Below are positions 10,848 through 20,888 of a stretch of 64,000 nt of DNA, one piece after another. Numbering within the stretch: position 1 is the first letter of the stretch; each line of letters opens with the position of its first letter. The notes beneath the pieces were generated by a model. That model ran no database searches. It had not been told where the DNA came from and was given only the letters and a program-made list of their open reading frames with translations. The position numbers and the translations under genes were made by a program. The DNA lies in contig QCBV01000001.1 of assembly GCA_003279015.1 (NCBI GenBank), positions 124,001 to 188,000 on the forward strand, given 5' to 3'. Origin of the DNA: Prochlorococcus sp. AG-347-J19. Lineage in GTDB: Bacteria; Cyanobacteriota; Cyanobacteriia; PCC-6307; Cyanobiaceae.

Positions 10848-10917
10848 GGCGGCACCCAGATTCGAACTGGGGATAAAGGATTTGCAATCCTCTGCCTTAC
10901 CACTTGGCCATGCCGCC
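10848..10917 (-). tRNA. tRNA-Cys (GCA)
   Basis: Reverse complement GGCGGCATGGCCAAGTGGTAAGGCAGAGGATTGCAAATCC...GGTTCGAATCTGGGTGCCGCC-like cloverleaf; acceptor GGCGGCA/TGCCGCC; anticodon GCA. Confidence 0.93.
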
Positions 10918-10959
10918 GAGAAAGATTCGATTGAGTCTTTTTATGATCTTAACAGTAAG

Positions 10960-12189
10960 GTGTCTCATTCTCTATTATTTATATGCAATGGTCATGGAGA
11001 AGATGTAATCGCATCGGAGATAATAAAAAGATTATTAAAAAAAATAAAAAATAAAAATATTGAAGTTTTGCCGTTAGTAGGAAATGGAGATGTATTTAAT
11101 TCCATAAAATCAAAGAATTTTCGTAAAATAGGATTTTTAAAAGAGCTGCCTAGTGGAGGTTTTAGCAATCAAAGTCTGAAGGGATTTGTGCTTGATTTGT
11201 TTGCAGGATTTTTAATAGATAATTTAAGAAATTTTCTACTTGTAAAACAGAAGTCAAAACATAACTGCAAAATTATCGCAGTAGGTGATTTCTTGCCATT
11301 ACTCTACGCTTGGAGTTCAGAATGCGACTTTAGTTTCATTGGAACTCCTAAAAGCGATCATACTTGGAGTAGTGGGCCAGGTTGGGATTTAAGCGATTTT
11401 TATCATAAGTTGAAAGGCTCTGAATGGGATCCATGGGAAATGTTTTTAATGAAATCTCCAAGATGTAAAAATTTAATTATGAGAGATAAAATAACAGCTA
11501 ATAATTTGTATAAAAAAAATATTGATGCACAATACTTGGGAAATCCAATGATGGATTTTGTTAATGTAACAAACAATAAGATATCAAATATTATTTCTTT
11601 TAAAAGGATTATTTTATTAATTGGAAGTAGATACCCTGAAGCTTTTAAAAATCTTGATAATTTTCTTAATTGTTTGCAAGATTTTAATTTATCAAAGGAT
11701 TTGGTAATACTTTTGCCTTTGAGCATTAATGCGAATGTGATTCAAATTCAAAATTATTTAAATAAATATGGTTTTATAAAACAGAGTAAAGTTAAACTTC
11801 TAATTGATGAAGATTCAGTATGGAAAAAGAAAGATCAATATGTAGTGATTGGAAAAGGTAAATTCAATTCATGGGCCAATATGGCAGAAGTTGGCTTGTC
11901 TAATGCAGGAACTGCTACAGAGCAAATTGCTGGCCTTGGAATTCCATCTCTTTCCTTACCGGGAACTGGACCACAATTTACAAAATCATTTGCAAAAAGG
12001 CAATCAAGATTATTGGGAGGTAGTGTTTTAGTTTGCAAGAACAAAAAAATTCTTTTAAAACGTTTAAGTTTACTTTTGAAAGGAAATGTTAATATGTTAG
12101 ATCAAGCAAAAATTGGAAAAAAAAGAATGGGGGAATCCGGCGCGAGTAAGAAAATCGTAGATGCTATAAACCTTCATTTGTTATCTTAG
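10960..12189 (+). CDS. Lipid-A-disaccharide synthase-related glycosyltransferase-like protein; likely GTG start at 10960
   Basis: SHSLLFICNGHGEDVIASEIIKRLL, PLVGNGD, GLSNAGTATEQIAGLGIPSLSLPGTGPQFT. The listed ORF start at 10771 reads through antisense tRNA-Cys and is unlikely. Confidence 0.75.
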   Translation: MSHSLLFICNGHGEDVIASEIIKRLLKKIKNKNIEVLPLVGNGDVFNSIKSKNFRKIGFLKELPSGGFSNQSLKGFVLDLFAGFLIDNLRNFLLVKQKSKHNCKIIAVGDFLPLLYAWSSECDFSFIGTPKSDHTWSSGPGWDLSDFYHKLKGSEWDPWEMFLMKSPRCKNLIMRDKITANNLYKKNIDAQYLGNPMMDFVNVTNNKISNIISFKRIILLIGSRYPEAFKNLDNFLNCLQDFNLSKDLVILLPLSINANVIQIQNYLNKYGFIKQSKVKLLIDEDSVWKKKDQYVVIGKGKFNSWANMAEVGLSNAGTATEQIAGLGIPSLSLPGTGPQFTKSFAKRQSRLLGGSVLVCKNKKILLKRLSLLLKGNVNMLDQAKIGKKRMGESGASKKIVDAINLHLLS

Positions 12190-12224
12190 TAAATGGCACT
12201 AGATTATTAATTATTAATTCTTTT

Positions 12225-12491
12225 ATGTATCCAATAAATGATCGGCAATATCTAAAAATTTGTGCAGAAATTGCAAAACTTATGAGTATAAGCTTATCTT
12301 CTGCAAAGAAAAAAGTAGAAATTCAAATTGCAAAAGAAGGATCGAAAACTATTCAAGAAAAAATACAAGTTGCGCAAAATGTTTTGAAAATTTGTGAAAA
12401 AAATGATGGAGATAAATTAAGTTCTTCAAGAATACTAGATAAGCTTATGGAAACACTTGATGGTGAAGATAATTTTTTAACTGAAGATTGA
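12225..12491 (+). CDS. Small conserved hypothetical protein
   Basis: 88-aa ORF filling the gap between neighbours; MYPINDRQYLKICAEIAKLMSISLSSAKKKVEIQIAKEG. Confidence 0.55.
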   Translation: MYPINDRQYLKICAEIAKLMSISLSSAKKKVEIQIAKEGSKTIQEKIQVAQNVLKICEKNDGDKLSSSRILDKLMETLDGEDNFLTED

Positions 12492-12494
12492 TTC

Positions 12495-13130
12495 TTAATG
12501 GTCAAATATATTTGAGAATTTTAGTATGTCTAAATCAGCATGTACAGAAACTGTCTCGAAACATTTTTGAGCTAATTCATATCTATTCTCTCTTTCTAAA
12601 ATAACTTTTAATTTATGCATAGCTTCAATTAAATATCTAACATCATTTGCTGCATAATCTAATTGATCTTTTGTTAAATCTTCGTTGCTACCCCAATCAC
12701 TACTTTGCGAGCTTTTGTCTAGTTCTATACCTAACAATTCATTAATTAAATCCTTTAAACCGTGTTTATTTGTATAAGTTCTTGCCAACTTACTAGCAAT
12801 TTTTGTACAAAAAATATTTTTTGTATTAATTTCAAGATTGCATTTTAGAGCTGCAATATCAAATCTCGCATAGTGGAATATTTTAGTAATTTTGTCATCT
12901 TCAAGAAGTGCTTTTAAATGAGGTGAAGAAGAAGTATTAAGTTCGATTTTTATACAGGATGTTCTTTTAAATTCATTGCATATTTGTACTAAACAGAGTC
13001 TATCTCTTCCATGAATTAAACCCATTGCCTCAGTGTCAATAGCTAGGTAGGATGATTTTTTATAAAGATTGTATAAATCTACTGTTAAATCGCTATAAAG
13101 AAGATCAATATTTTTATTTTCAATAGTCAT
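12495..13130 (-). CDS. Ribonuclease D-like 3'-5' exonuclease
   Basis: YLAIDTEAMGLIHGRDRLCLVQI; HYARFDIAALKCNL; LDYAANDVRYLIEAM (DEDDy exonuclease motifs). Confidence 0.88.
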   Translation of the reverse strand: MTIENKNIDLLYSDLTVDLYNLYKKSSYLAIDTEAMGLIHGRDRLCLVQICNEFKRTSCIKIELNTSSSPHLKALLEDDKITKIFHYARFDIAALKCNLEINTKNIFCTKIASKLARTYTNKHGLKDLINELLGIELDKSSQSSDWGSNEDLTKDQLDYAANDVRYLIEAMHKLKVILERENRYELAQKCFETVSVHADLDILKFSNIFDH

Positions 13131-13294
13131 TTTTAATAAGTATTTAAGGAAATTAAAGGTTTAGAATATTACTTAAGATTTTATTTCTTTAAGAATTTTT
13201 ATCTAATAGGAATATTTTACAGAATAAATCTAAAAAATTATAATATGATGTAACTTTAATTTTTATTCTCGAGTTACTATAAAAAATTTATTTA

Positions 13295-13852
13295 ATGACC
13301 TATTCCTTAAATTCAACATTATTGCTGACAATTCTCTTGGCCATAGGATTATTTTTTTTTCTTAGGGCTTCCAGTAAAGATAGAACAACCATCGTTGAAA
13401 TTTCATCTTCTCAGCAGCCACTTAAGGTTTTAAATGGTTTATGTGAATGGCTTAATTTGAGGGGATGGAAGCAAACTGGAGGAGATTTTGAACAAAGAAT
13501 TTTAATATTCAAGGGTCAAGTTGTTTCTAGTAAATTTTTAGCAATTTTTTTAGGTTTTCTTGGCGGTTTTGGTTCTTGTGCTTTGGGATTAGTAATTATT
13601 CAAATATATCCTAAATTAGGTTGGTGGCCTATTCTTTTGGGATTGATAGGTGGCCCTTTGTCTGGAATGATTTATTTTAAAAAATCAGCAAGAGAGGAGA
13701 AATTTGAATTAAGGTTGATTAGCGAAAATGAAAATGATTCAACTTTCATGAGACTAAGAGCGCATAGGGATGAATTAATCTCTTTAGAAAATGAACTTGG
13801 AGAAAAACTTCAATTGAAAAGTGATGGTTCTTTATTTAAAACACCTATTTAA
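13295..13852 (+). CDS. Membrane protein, probably CCB2/CCB4-like cofactor assembly of complex C (DUF2930)
   Basis: N-terminal TM segments then VLNGLCEWLNLRGWKQTGGDFEQRILIFKGQV; family assignment from memory. Confidence 0.55.
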   Translation: MTYSLNSTLLLTILLAIGLFFFLRASSKDRTTIVEISSSQQPLKVLNGLCEWLNLRGWKQTGGDFEQRILIFKGQVVSSKFLAIFLGFLGGFGSCALGLVIIQIYPKLGWWPILLGLIGGPLSGMIYFKKSAREEKFELRLISENENDSTFMRLRAHRDELISLENELGEKLQLKSDGSLFKTPI

Positions 13853-13880
13853 GATACTTTAAGATTTTATTCGATAAATT

Positions 13881-14909
13881 TTAATCAAAAATATCATTCT
13901 CTATACAGAATTTTTCTAACTCTTTATCATTTAACCAATCTTGGGGTTTTGTAAAAATTGATGTGAGTAATTCCTCTCGAGAACCCTTTTTAGCTTTATA
14001 TCCATATTCCCATCTAGCTAAAGGCGGTAGTGACATTAATATAGATTCAGTTCTGCCATTAGTTTGTAGTCCAAAAATCGTCCCTCTATCCCAAACTAAA
14101 TTGAATTCGACATATCTACCTCTTCGATATATCTGGAATTCTCTTTCCTTCGATGTATATGTTTGAGAAGCTCTTTTTTCAATAATGGGCAAATATGAAG
14201 GGAGGAATGCCTGCCCACAGCTTTCTGCTAAAGAAAATAAATTATCCCAATTTAAATTAGATCTGCCAATATTTTGTGAAGCTTTTGATGCCTCTCCATT
14301 TTGATTATTTCCTCTATAAATATTGCCTGAACCATCTTGATAATCATAAAAAATACCTCCTATGCCTCTAGATTCATTTCTATGCTTCAAGAAGAAATAT
14401 TCATCACACCATGGTTTGAAAACTTTATGCAAATCTTTATCGACTTTCTCGCAAGCTTTTTTATGCACGTTATGAAAGTTTCTTACATCAGAAAGATAAG
14501 GATAAAAAGGGGTTAAGTCTGCACCTCCCCCAAACCACCAAACAGGACCAGCTTCGAAATATCGATAATTCAGATGAACTGTAGGAATAAAGGGATTCTT
14601 AGGGTGCAACACCATAGAAGTTCCCGTAGCAAACCATTCATGACCTTTTGCTTCAGGCCTTTGAGAGATTATAGATTGCGGTAATTCTTTTCCTTGTACT
14701 TCCGAGAAATTCACTCCTGCCTGCTCAAAAATACAACCATTTTTCAATACTCTTGATCTTCCACCGCCACCTTCGTCTCTTAACCAGGATTCTTCTGTAA
14801 ATTTCCCTTTGCCATCTACATTTTCAAGCCCTGAACAAATATTGTCTTGTAGAGTTAATAAGAGATTTTTAGTTTTTTCTCTCGAGTTTTTAGGAGGTTC
14901 TTTCAACAT
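13881..14909 (-). CDS. hemF: Oxygen-dependent coproporphyrinogen III oxidase
   Basis: [70 protein letters not shown]. Confidence 0.95.
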   Translation of the reverse strand: MLKEPPKNSREKTKNLLLTLQDNICSGLENVDGKGKFTEESWLRDEGGGGRSRVLKNGCIFEQAGVNFSEVQGKELPQSIISQRPEAKGHEWFATGTSMVLHPKNPFIPTVHLNYRYFEAGPVWWFGGGADLTPFYPYLSDVRNFHNVHKKACEKVDKDLHKVFKPWCDEYFFLKHRNESRGIGGIFYDYQDGSGNIYRGNNQNGEASKASQNIGRSNLNWDNLFSLAESCGQAFLPSYLPIIEKRASQTYTSKEREFQIYRRGRYVEFNLVWDRGTIFGLQTNGRTESILMSLPPLARWEYGYKAKKGSREELLTSIFTKPQDWLNDKELEKFCIENDIFD

Positions 14910-15067
14910 GTATTTAGTTAATCTTGAAGAAAAAATTTTTTTGGTTAATTATAAGTTTCCCTTTATAATTTCTCTTAGGGGGTCCTTATTGCCTATTATT
15001 TGATAGTTCGACATAGTTCTTAATCTTTTAAACAGTCGACTACCTTGTCAAAATATTTAAAAATTTA

Positions 15068-16138
15068 ATGACCACAATAGAAGATGCGAATTTTGCTTTA
15101 CAAAAAGTTCTAGATGCTGGATCTCAGAAAAATGTAATTGAATTAGCTTGGATTAAGAACGTAAGAGTAACTACGCCTAGAGTAATCGTAACATTATCAT
15201 TGCCATCATTTGCAAATTCTCAGAGAGATAGAATTGTACAAGAGGTTAGAAAAGTACTACTGGATTTTGAAGATATTGATGATGTTCAAATAGAGATAGA
15301 TAATAATCCTTCCAAAACAGAATCTCAAAATCAAAGTAAGGCTCCTGAGTTGCAGGAGATTGATGGAATTCGTCATATTATAGCTGTTAGCAGTGGTAAA
15401 GGTGGAGTTGGAAAAAGTACCATTGCAGTTAATCTCGCTTGTTCTCTGGCTAAATTAGGTTCTAAAACTGGTTTGCTGGATGCTGATATATATGGACCTA
15501 ATACTCCCTCAATGATGGGAGTTGCCGAACAGAATCCAAAGGTTACAGAAGGTAGTGGTAGTGATCAAAGGTTAATACCAATTAATAAATATGGAATTTC
15601 ATTGGTATCGATGGGTTTCCTCATAGAAGAAGGTCAGCCAGTTATATGGAGAGGACCAATGCTTAATAGTATTATCCGACAATTTTTGTACCAAGTCGAA
15701 TGGAATAATCTTGATTTTTTGGTTATTGACTTGCCTCCTGGAACAGGAGATGCTCAAATATCCCTCTCTCAATCTGTGCCTATTTCTGGAGCTATAGTTG
15801 TCACTACTCCTCAACAAGTATCTTTACAAGATGCAAGGAGAGGATTAGCAATGTTTAAACAACTCGGAGTACCTTTACTGGGAATTGTAGAAAATATGTC
15901 AGTATTTATTCCACCAGATATGCCAGGTAAAAAATATGAAATTTTTGGTAAAGGTGGTGGACAAACATTAGCTAAAGAAAATGATTTACCACTACTAGCC
16001 CAAATACCTATTGAAATCCCTCTCGTTGATGATAGTAATAAAGGCGTACCAATTTCTATAAGCCAACCCAATAAAGAAAGTTCTATTGAATTTGGTAATT
16101 TAGCTCAATTAATTAAGAATCAATTTGTTAATAGTTAA
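15068..16138 (+). CDS. mrp: Mrp/NBP35-family Fe-S carrier P-loop ATPase
   Basis: IIAVSSGKGGVGKSTIAVNLA; DADIYGPNTPSMMG; DLPPGTGDAQISLSQ. Confidence 0.93.
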   Translation: MTTIEDANFALQKVLDAGSQKNVIELAWIKNVRVTTPRVIVTLSLPSFANSQRDRIVQEVRKVLLDFEDIDDVQIEIDNNPSKTESQNQSKAPELQEIDGIRHIIAVSSGKGGVGKSTIAVNLACSLAKLGSKTGLLDADIYGPNTPSMMGVAEQNPKVTEGSGSDQRLIPINKYGISLVSMGFLIEEGQPVIWRGPMLNSIIRQFLYQVEWNNLDFLVIDLPPGTGDAQISLSQSVPISGAIVVTTPQQVSLQDARRGLAMFKQLGVPLLGIVENMSVFIPPDMPGKKYEIFGKGGGQTLAKENDLPLLAQIPIEIPLVDDSNKGVPISISQPNKESSIEFGNLAQLIKNQFVNS

Positions 16139-16141
16139 TTG

Positions 16142-17410
16142 ATGTTTAGGAGAATTTCTTTATTAAATAACAGAGGATTTTTACAAAAAAAAGACAACTT
16201 TAATAGAAGTTTTTTATTTTCTCCACTACTTATCATCCCCCTGTTTTTAGTTATTATTTCGGGTTTATTAATTAAAAGTATTCAGGGTGATTTTTTAGTA
16301 TCGAACTATTTAGGTCATATCCTAACTGGTTTTTTAGGTTATTTTTTAGCGTTTTTTATTTCTTATATACCTTTAGAGAGAATTAGAAAGTATTTGGTTC
16401 CATTTTATTTTTGTACTTTAATATCTTTGTTACTAATTTACTTTTTTGGGATTTCAGTGTCTGGAGCTCAAAGATGGCTAAACTTTGGCATCTTTTCTTT
16501 TCAGCCTTCAGAAGTAGCTAAACTTAGTACTGTCCTAACTCTTGCTTTAGTACTTGACAAAAAAACAATTTTAACAAAAAGAGATTTAGTATTGCCTTTA
16601 TTAGTCGTAGTTATTCCTTGGTTACTAATTTTCTTTCAACCGGACTTAGGTACCTCTTTGGTTTTACTTGTTTTGACAGGGGTGATGCTCTATTGGTCGC
16701 AAATGCCCATAGAGTGGATATTGATATTAGTTTTTTGTATTATCACTGCTGCATTATATTTAACCTTACCGACTCTTCTTATTTTTTGGATTCCAGTTAT
16801 AGGGTATCTCGCTTATAGATCTTCAAAAAAGAAAATTATTTTTTCTGCTTTCGCTATTTCGTTACATTTATTAGTGGCAAAATTGACACCAATTTTGTGG
16901 CAATTTGGCTTAAAAGAATATCAAAAAGATAGATTAGTTTTATTTTTAGATCCAAATAGAGATCCATTAGGTGGCGGATATCATTTAATACAGAGTCAAA
17001 TTGCAATTGGTTCTGGAGGATTATTTGGGACTGGTTTGCTTCAAGGTAAGCTGACAAATTTGCAATTTATACCGGAACAACATACTGATTTTATATTTAG
17101 TGCTTTAGGCGAAGAATTGGGTTTTGTGGGGTGCATGATAGTTTTATTTTTGTTCTTTTTTTTGATTAAAAAGCTTATTAATACTGCAACAGTTGCTAGG
17201 ACTAATTTTGAATCTCTAATTGTTATTGGAATAGCCACAACTTTTTTATTTCAAATAATTATTAACTTATTTATGACTATTGGATTAGGACCAGTGACTG
17301 GGATTCCCCTGCCTTTTATGAGCTATGGTCGAACGTCATTGGTGACTAATTTTATATCTATTGGATTTGTTTTATCTATATTAAAACGTTCTAGATCATT
17401 AAGGAATTGA
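16142..17410 (+). CDS. rodA: FtsW/RodA/SpoVE family, probable RodA
   Basis: Multi-TM; FGISVSGAQRWLNFGIFSFQPSEVAKLS; FQPDLGTSLVLL; TGIPLPFMSYGRTSLVTNF. Confidence 0.9.
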   Translation: MFRRISLLNNRGFLQKKDNFNRSFLFSPLLIIPLFLVIISGLLIKSIQGDFLVSNYLGHILTGFLGYFLAFFISYIPLERIRKYLVPFYFCTLISLLLIYFFGISVSGAQRWLNFGIFSFQPSEVAKLSTVLTLALVLDKKTILTKRDLVLPLLVVVIPWLLIFFQPDLGTSLVLLVLTGVMLYWSQMPIEWILILVFCIITAALYLTLPTLLIFWIPVIGYLAYRSSKKKIIFSAFAISLHLLVAKLTPILWQFGLKEYQKDRLVLFLDPNRDPLGGGYHLIQSQIAIGSGGLFGTGLLQGKLTNLQFIPEQHTDFIFSALGEELGFVGCMIVLFLFFFLIKKLINTATVARTNFESLIVIGIATTFLFQIIINLFMTIGLGPVTGIPLPFMSYGRTSLVTNFISIGFVLSILKRSRSLRN

Positions 17411-18774
17411 TGGAATCACAAATAACCATAAAAAAAATTCAAGACCTTTTGATTAAAGGAGTTCAAACTATACATGTGGATGATGATACTTCTAGAAGAA
17501 TGTGGTGGGCTTCTTTAGAAGTTATTCAAAAAGATTTCCTATCTCAGAATTATCAACAGGGGGGACTATGGGTTGCCTCACCTTTACCTGCTTTTAATGA
17601 TAAAAAATTTTTAAATCAATTTTATGGATGGCTTTGGTCTCCTGAGGGGTTTCCATATTTTCAGAATGAGAATGCAGGTTTTCTACCAGTTAATAATTCA
17701 GACAAGATAAAAAAAGATTTCGATTTAGTTAGTAATTATAAAGTTTTAAATCTTAGTCAAGAAGATGGTTATGAACCTTTTTTGATGATAATCACTCCAA
17801 ATTTTCAATGCATATTGTCAATTGTAGGAGAAAAAGATAAGAAAACTCTATTAATGAAGTGTGATGAAGAAAGCCTTAAACTTTCAATTGAATTAATGCA
17901 TGCAAGATTGAACCAAGAAAATTGTGAGGAAGGAGTAAAATTTCGTAATGCAATCAATAATTTAGGTAACCTTAATATTAATAACCAATTTGAAAAATTA
18001 TTTTGGCCAACATTATCGGCAAAATTAGCAAATATTGCTCCAAATCATAATATACAGAATTCTGTAAAAAACGATGAAAAGAATCTGCAAATAACTGAAG
18101 CAAAATTATTACGTGCAATATCTCATGAAGTAAGAACGCCTTTGGCAACAATAAAAACTCTTATAAGTTCTACCTTAAAAAAATATAAGATGGACGAATC
18201 AATGAAAAATCGTTTAATTCAAATAGATAATGAATGTGATGAACAAATTGATAGGTTTGGTTTAATATTTAATGCAGCAGAATTAGTGAGTAATGAAGTT
18301 CCGTCATTAAATAACTTGACAAAGATTAATTTAGCGGAAATTTTTAAAAAACTTTCCCCTTTATGGAATAAACAATTAAATCGACGTGGGATTTCTTTAA
18401 AGATTGATATCCCCAATCAACTTCCGCAAATTTTGAGTGATTCTGAAAAATTGGAATTAATGTTAAGTGGATTAATTAATAAAAATACTAGAGGATTAAA
18501 AGAAGGTAGTACATTAATTTTAGAGCTAAGACCAGCTGGTCAAAAACTTAAACTTCAATTAAAAGTACAAAAAGTAGAAAGTAATCAAAAAGAAATTCGA
18601 AAAAAAGATAATGGTTCTGATATTGGTCCTGTTTTAAATTGGAATCCTCAAACAGGTAGTTTACAACTTAGTCAAAATGCTACTCAAAAGTTGTTGGCTA
18701 GCTTAGGAGGACACGTCACACAAAGGCGAGATACAGGTTTGACAGTATTTTTTCCAATTTCAGATTCAAAATAA
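17407..18774 (+). CDS. Histidine-kinase-like protein with HisKA H-box and degenerate C-terminal ATPase domain
   Basis: H-box AISHEVRTPLATIKTLI; C-terminal GGHVTQRRDTGLTVFFPI; overlaps rodA by 4 nt (ATGA). Confidence 0.8.
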   Translation: MMESQITIKKIQDLLIKGVQTIHVDDDTSRRMWWASLEVIQKDFLSQNYQQGGLWVASPLPAFNDKKFLNQFYGWLWSPEGFPYFQNENAGFLPVNNSDKIKKDFDLVSNYKVLNLSQEDGYEPFLMIITPNFQCILSIVGEKDKKTLLMKCDEESLKLSIELMHARLNQENCEEGVKFRNAINNLGNLNINNQFEKLFWPTLSAKLANIAPNHNIQNSVKNDEKNLQITEAKLLRAISHEVRTPLATIKTLISSTLKKYKMDESMKNRLIQIDNECDEQIDRFGLIFNAAELVSNEVPSLNNLTKINLAEIFKKLSPLWNKQLNRRGISLKIDIPNQLPQILSDSEKLELMLSGLINKNTRGLKEGSTLILELRPAGQKLKLQLKVQKVESNQKEIRKKDNGSDIGPVLNWNPQTGSLQLSQNATQKLLASLGGHVTQRRDTGLTVFFPISDSK

Positions 18775-18828
18775 AATGATAAACAAGTTTTCCATATATT
18801 AAATAATGTAGAAAATTTCTTGTAAATT

Positions 18829-18834
18829 TATAAT
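18829..18834 (+). promoter_or_regulatory. Candidate -10 element upstream of psaD
   Basis: TATAAT in tgtaaattTATAATtttgc, about 52 nt before psaD ATG; motif only. Confidence 0.3.
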
Positions 18835-18885
18835 TTTGCAAAATATGAATGCTAGTTTCTTATAAGAAATAACTCAAAATTAAGG

Positions 18886-19308
18886 ATGACTGAAACTTTA
18901 GTTGGTCAATTTCCAAAGCATATAGGAAGTACCGGGGGTTTATTAAACTCAGCAGAAACCGAAGAAAAATATGCAATTGTATGGAAAAGTTCCAAGGAAC
19001 AAGCATTTGAATTGCCCACCGGTGGAGCTGCTATTATGCATGAGGGTGATAATCTAATGTACTTTGCAAGAAAAGAACAATGCCTTGCATTAGGGACACA
19101 ATTAAGAGCCTTCAAACCAAGAATTGAAGATTTTAAAATCTACCGAATTTTCCCAGGTGGCGATATTGAATTTTTACACCCAAAAGATGGTGTTTTCTCT
19201 GAAAAAGTAAATGAAGGCAGAGAAAAAGTAGGTCATAATCCAAGAAGAATAGGTGAGAATCCTAATCCAGCTGCATTGAAATTTACAACTAAGAATACTT
19301 TTGATTAA
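18886..19308 (+). CDS. psaD: Photosystem I subunit II
   Basis: [66 protein letters not shown]. Confidence 0.97.
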   Translation: MTETLVGQFPKHIGSTGGLLNSAETEEKYAIVWKSSKEQAFELPTGGAAIMHEGDNLMYFARKEQCLALGTQLRAFKPRIEDFKIYRIFPGGDIEFLHPKDGVFSEKVNEGREKVGHNPRRIGENPNPAALKFTTKNTFD

Positions 19309-19367
19309 CTTCCTTAAAGTTGATATAAAAGAAAAAAATAATTATAATTTGGGTTGACATTATTGAT

Positions 19368-20888
19368 ATGATCAGCTCACAGAAAGATAGTTTTTTAAAG
19401 GCTTACAAAGAAGGTAAAAATTTTATACCTATCATTCAAACTTGGCCAGCAGATTTAGAGACTCCATTGTCCACTTGGTTAAAATTATCCTCAAAAGATT
19501 CTCATGGTGTTTTTCTAGAATCTGTTGAGGGTGGGGAAAGTTTGGGTAGGTGGAGTATTGTTGCCACTAAACCTCTTTGGGAAGCCATTTGTTATGGAGA
19601 AGAAATAGTTAAAACTTGGAATAATGGCAAAACTGAAACTCATAAAGGTGATCCTTTTGATATTTTAAAAAGTTGGACAAATGAATATAAGTCAATCGTG
19701 CTTGATGACTTACCATCAATTGGACAGTTATATGGCTCTTGGGGTTATGAATTAATTAATCGAATAGAGCCAAGCGTTCCAATAAATGAAATACCAGAAA
19801 ACAATATCCCTTATGGTTCGTGGATGTTTTTTGATCAGTTAGTTGTTTTTGATCAAATAAAAAGATGTATTACTGCAGTGGTTTATGCAGATACAACTTC
19901 TTCAAAAGATTTTTCTGTAGAAGAATTGTATCTAAACTCAATTTCTGCAATTCAGAAAATAAGAGATTTAATGAAAGTTCCTTTGAAAGAAAATGAGTTT
20001 TTAGAGTGGAATGAAAATAAGAATTTGAATTTAGATATTAAAAGTAATTGGAAGAAAAAAGATTTTGAGGATGCAGTTCTTTCTGCAAAAGAATATATAA
20101 GAAAAGGAGATATCTTTCAAATAGTCATAAGTCAGAGATTTCAGGCACAAGTCAATAATGCGCCCTTTAATTTATATAGAAGTTTAAGGATGGTTAATCC
20201 ATCTCCATATATGTCTTTTTTTGATTTTGGCTCATGGTACCTGATTGGTTCCAGTCCTGAAGTGATGGTTAGAGCTGAAAAAAATAAAAAAAATCAAATT
20301 GTTGCAAGCTTAAGACCAATAGCTGGTACAAGACCAAGAGGAAATGATCCTCAAGAAGATTTGGTATTAGAAAAAGATTTATTAAAAGATCCGAAAGAGA
20401 TAGCAGAACATGTAATGCTAATAGACCTTGGAAGAAATGATCTTGGAAGAGTTTGTGAAATTGGTAGTGTAGAAGTTAAAGATTTAATGGTTATTGAAAA
20501 ATACTCACATGTTATGCACATAGTTAGTGAAGTTGAGGGGATCTTGAAAAATAATACTGATGTATGGGATTTGCTCAAGGCATGTTTCCCGGCTGGAACA
20601 GTAACTGGGGCACCAAAAATAAGAGCTATGCAATTGATTAAAGACTTTGAAAAAGATGCAAGAGGACCTTATGCGGGTGTTTACGGATCTATAGATGTTA
20701 ATGGTGCATTAAATACGGCAATTACAATAAGAACTATGATTGTAAAACCCTCAAAGGATGGCAAATATAATGTATCGGTCCAGGCAGGTGCTGGAATAGT
20801 TGCTGATTCTTCTCCACAAAATGAATACCAAGAGACAATTAATAAAGCTAAGGGAATACTAAAAGCTTTAGCCTGTTTAGAGAAATAA
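19368..20888 (+). CDS. trpE: Anthranilate synthase component I
   Basis: GDIFQIVISQRF, SPSPYMSFFDFG-like, AGTRPRG, HVMLIDLGRNDLGRV, FPAGTVTGAPKIRAM. Confidence 0.93.
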   Translation: MISSQKDSFLKAYKEGKNFIPIIQTWPADLETPLSTWLKLSSKDSHGVFLESVEGGESLGRWSIVATKPLWEAICYGEEIVKTWNNGKTETHKGDPFDILKSWTNEYKSIVLDDLPSIGQLYGSWGYELINRIEPSVPINEIPENNIPYGSWMFFDQLVVFDQIKRCITAVVYADTTSSKDFSVEELYLNSISAIQKIRDLMKVPLKENEFLEWNENKNLNLDIKSNWKKKDFEDAVLSAKEYIRKGDIFQIVISQRFQAQVNNAPFNLYRSLRMVNPSPYMSFFDFGSWYLIGSSPEVMVRAEKNKKNQIVASLRPIAGTRPRGNDPQEDLVLEKDLLKDPKEIAEHVMLIDLGRNDLGRVCEIGSVEVKDLMVIEKYSHVMHIVSEVEGILKNNTDVWDLLKACFPAGTVTGAPKIRAMQLIKDFEKDARGPYAGVYGSIDVNGALNTAITIRTMIVKPSKDGKYNVSVQAGAGIVADSSPQNEYQETINKAKGILKALACLEK

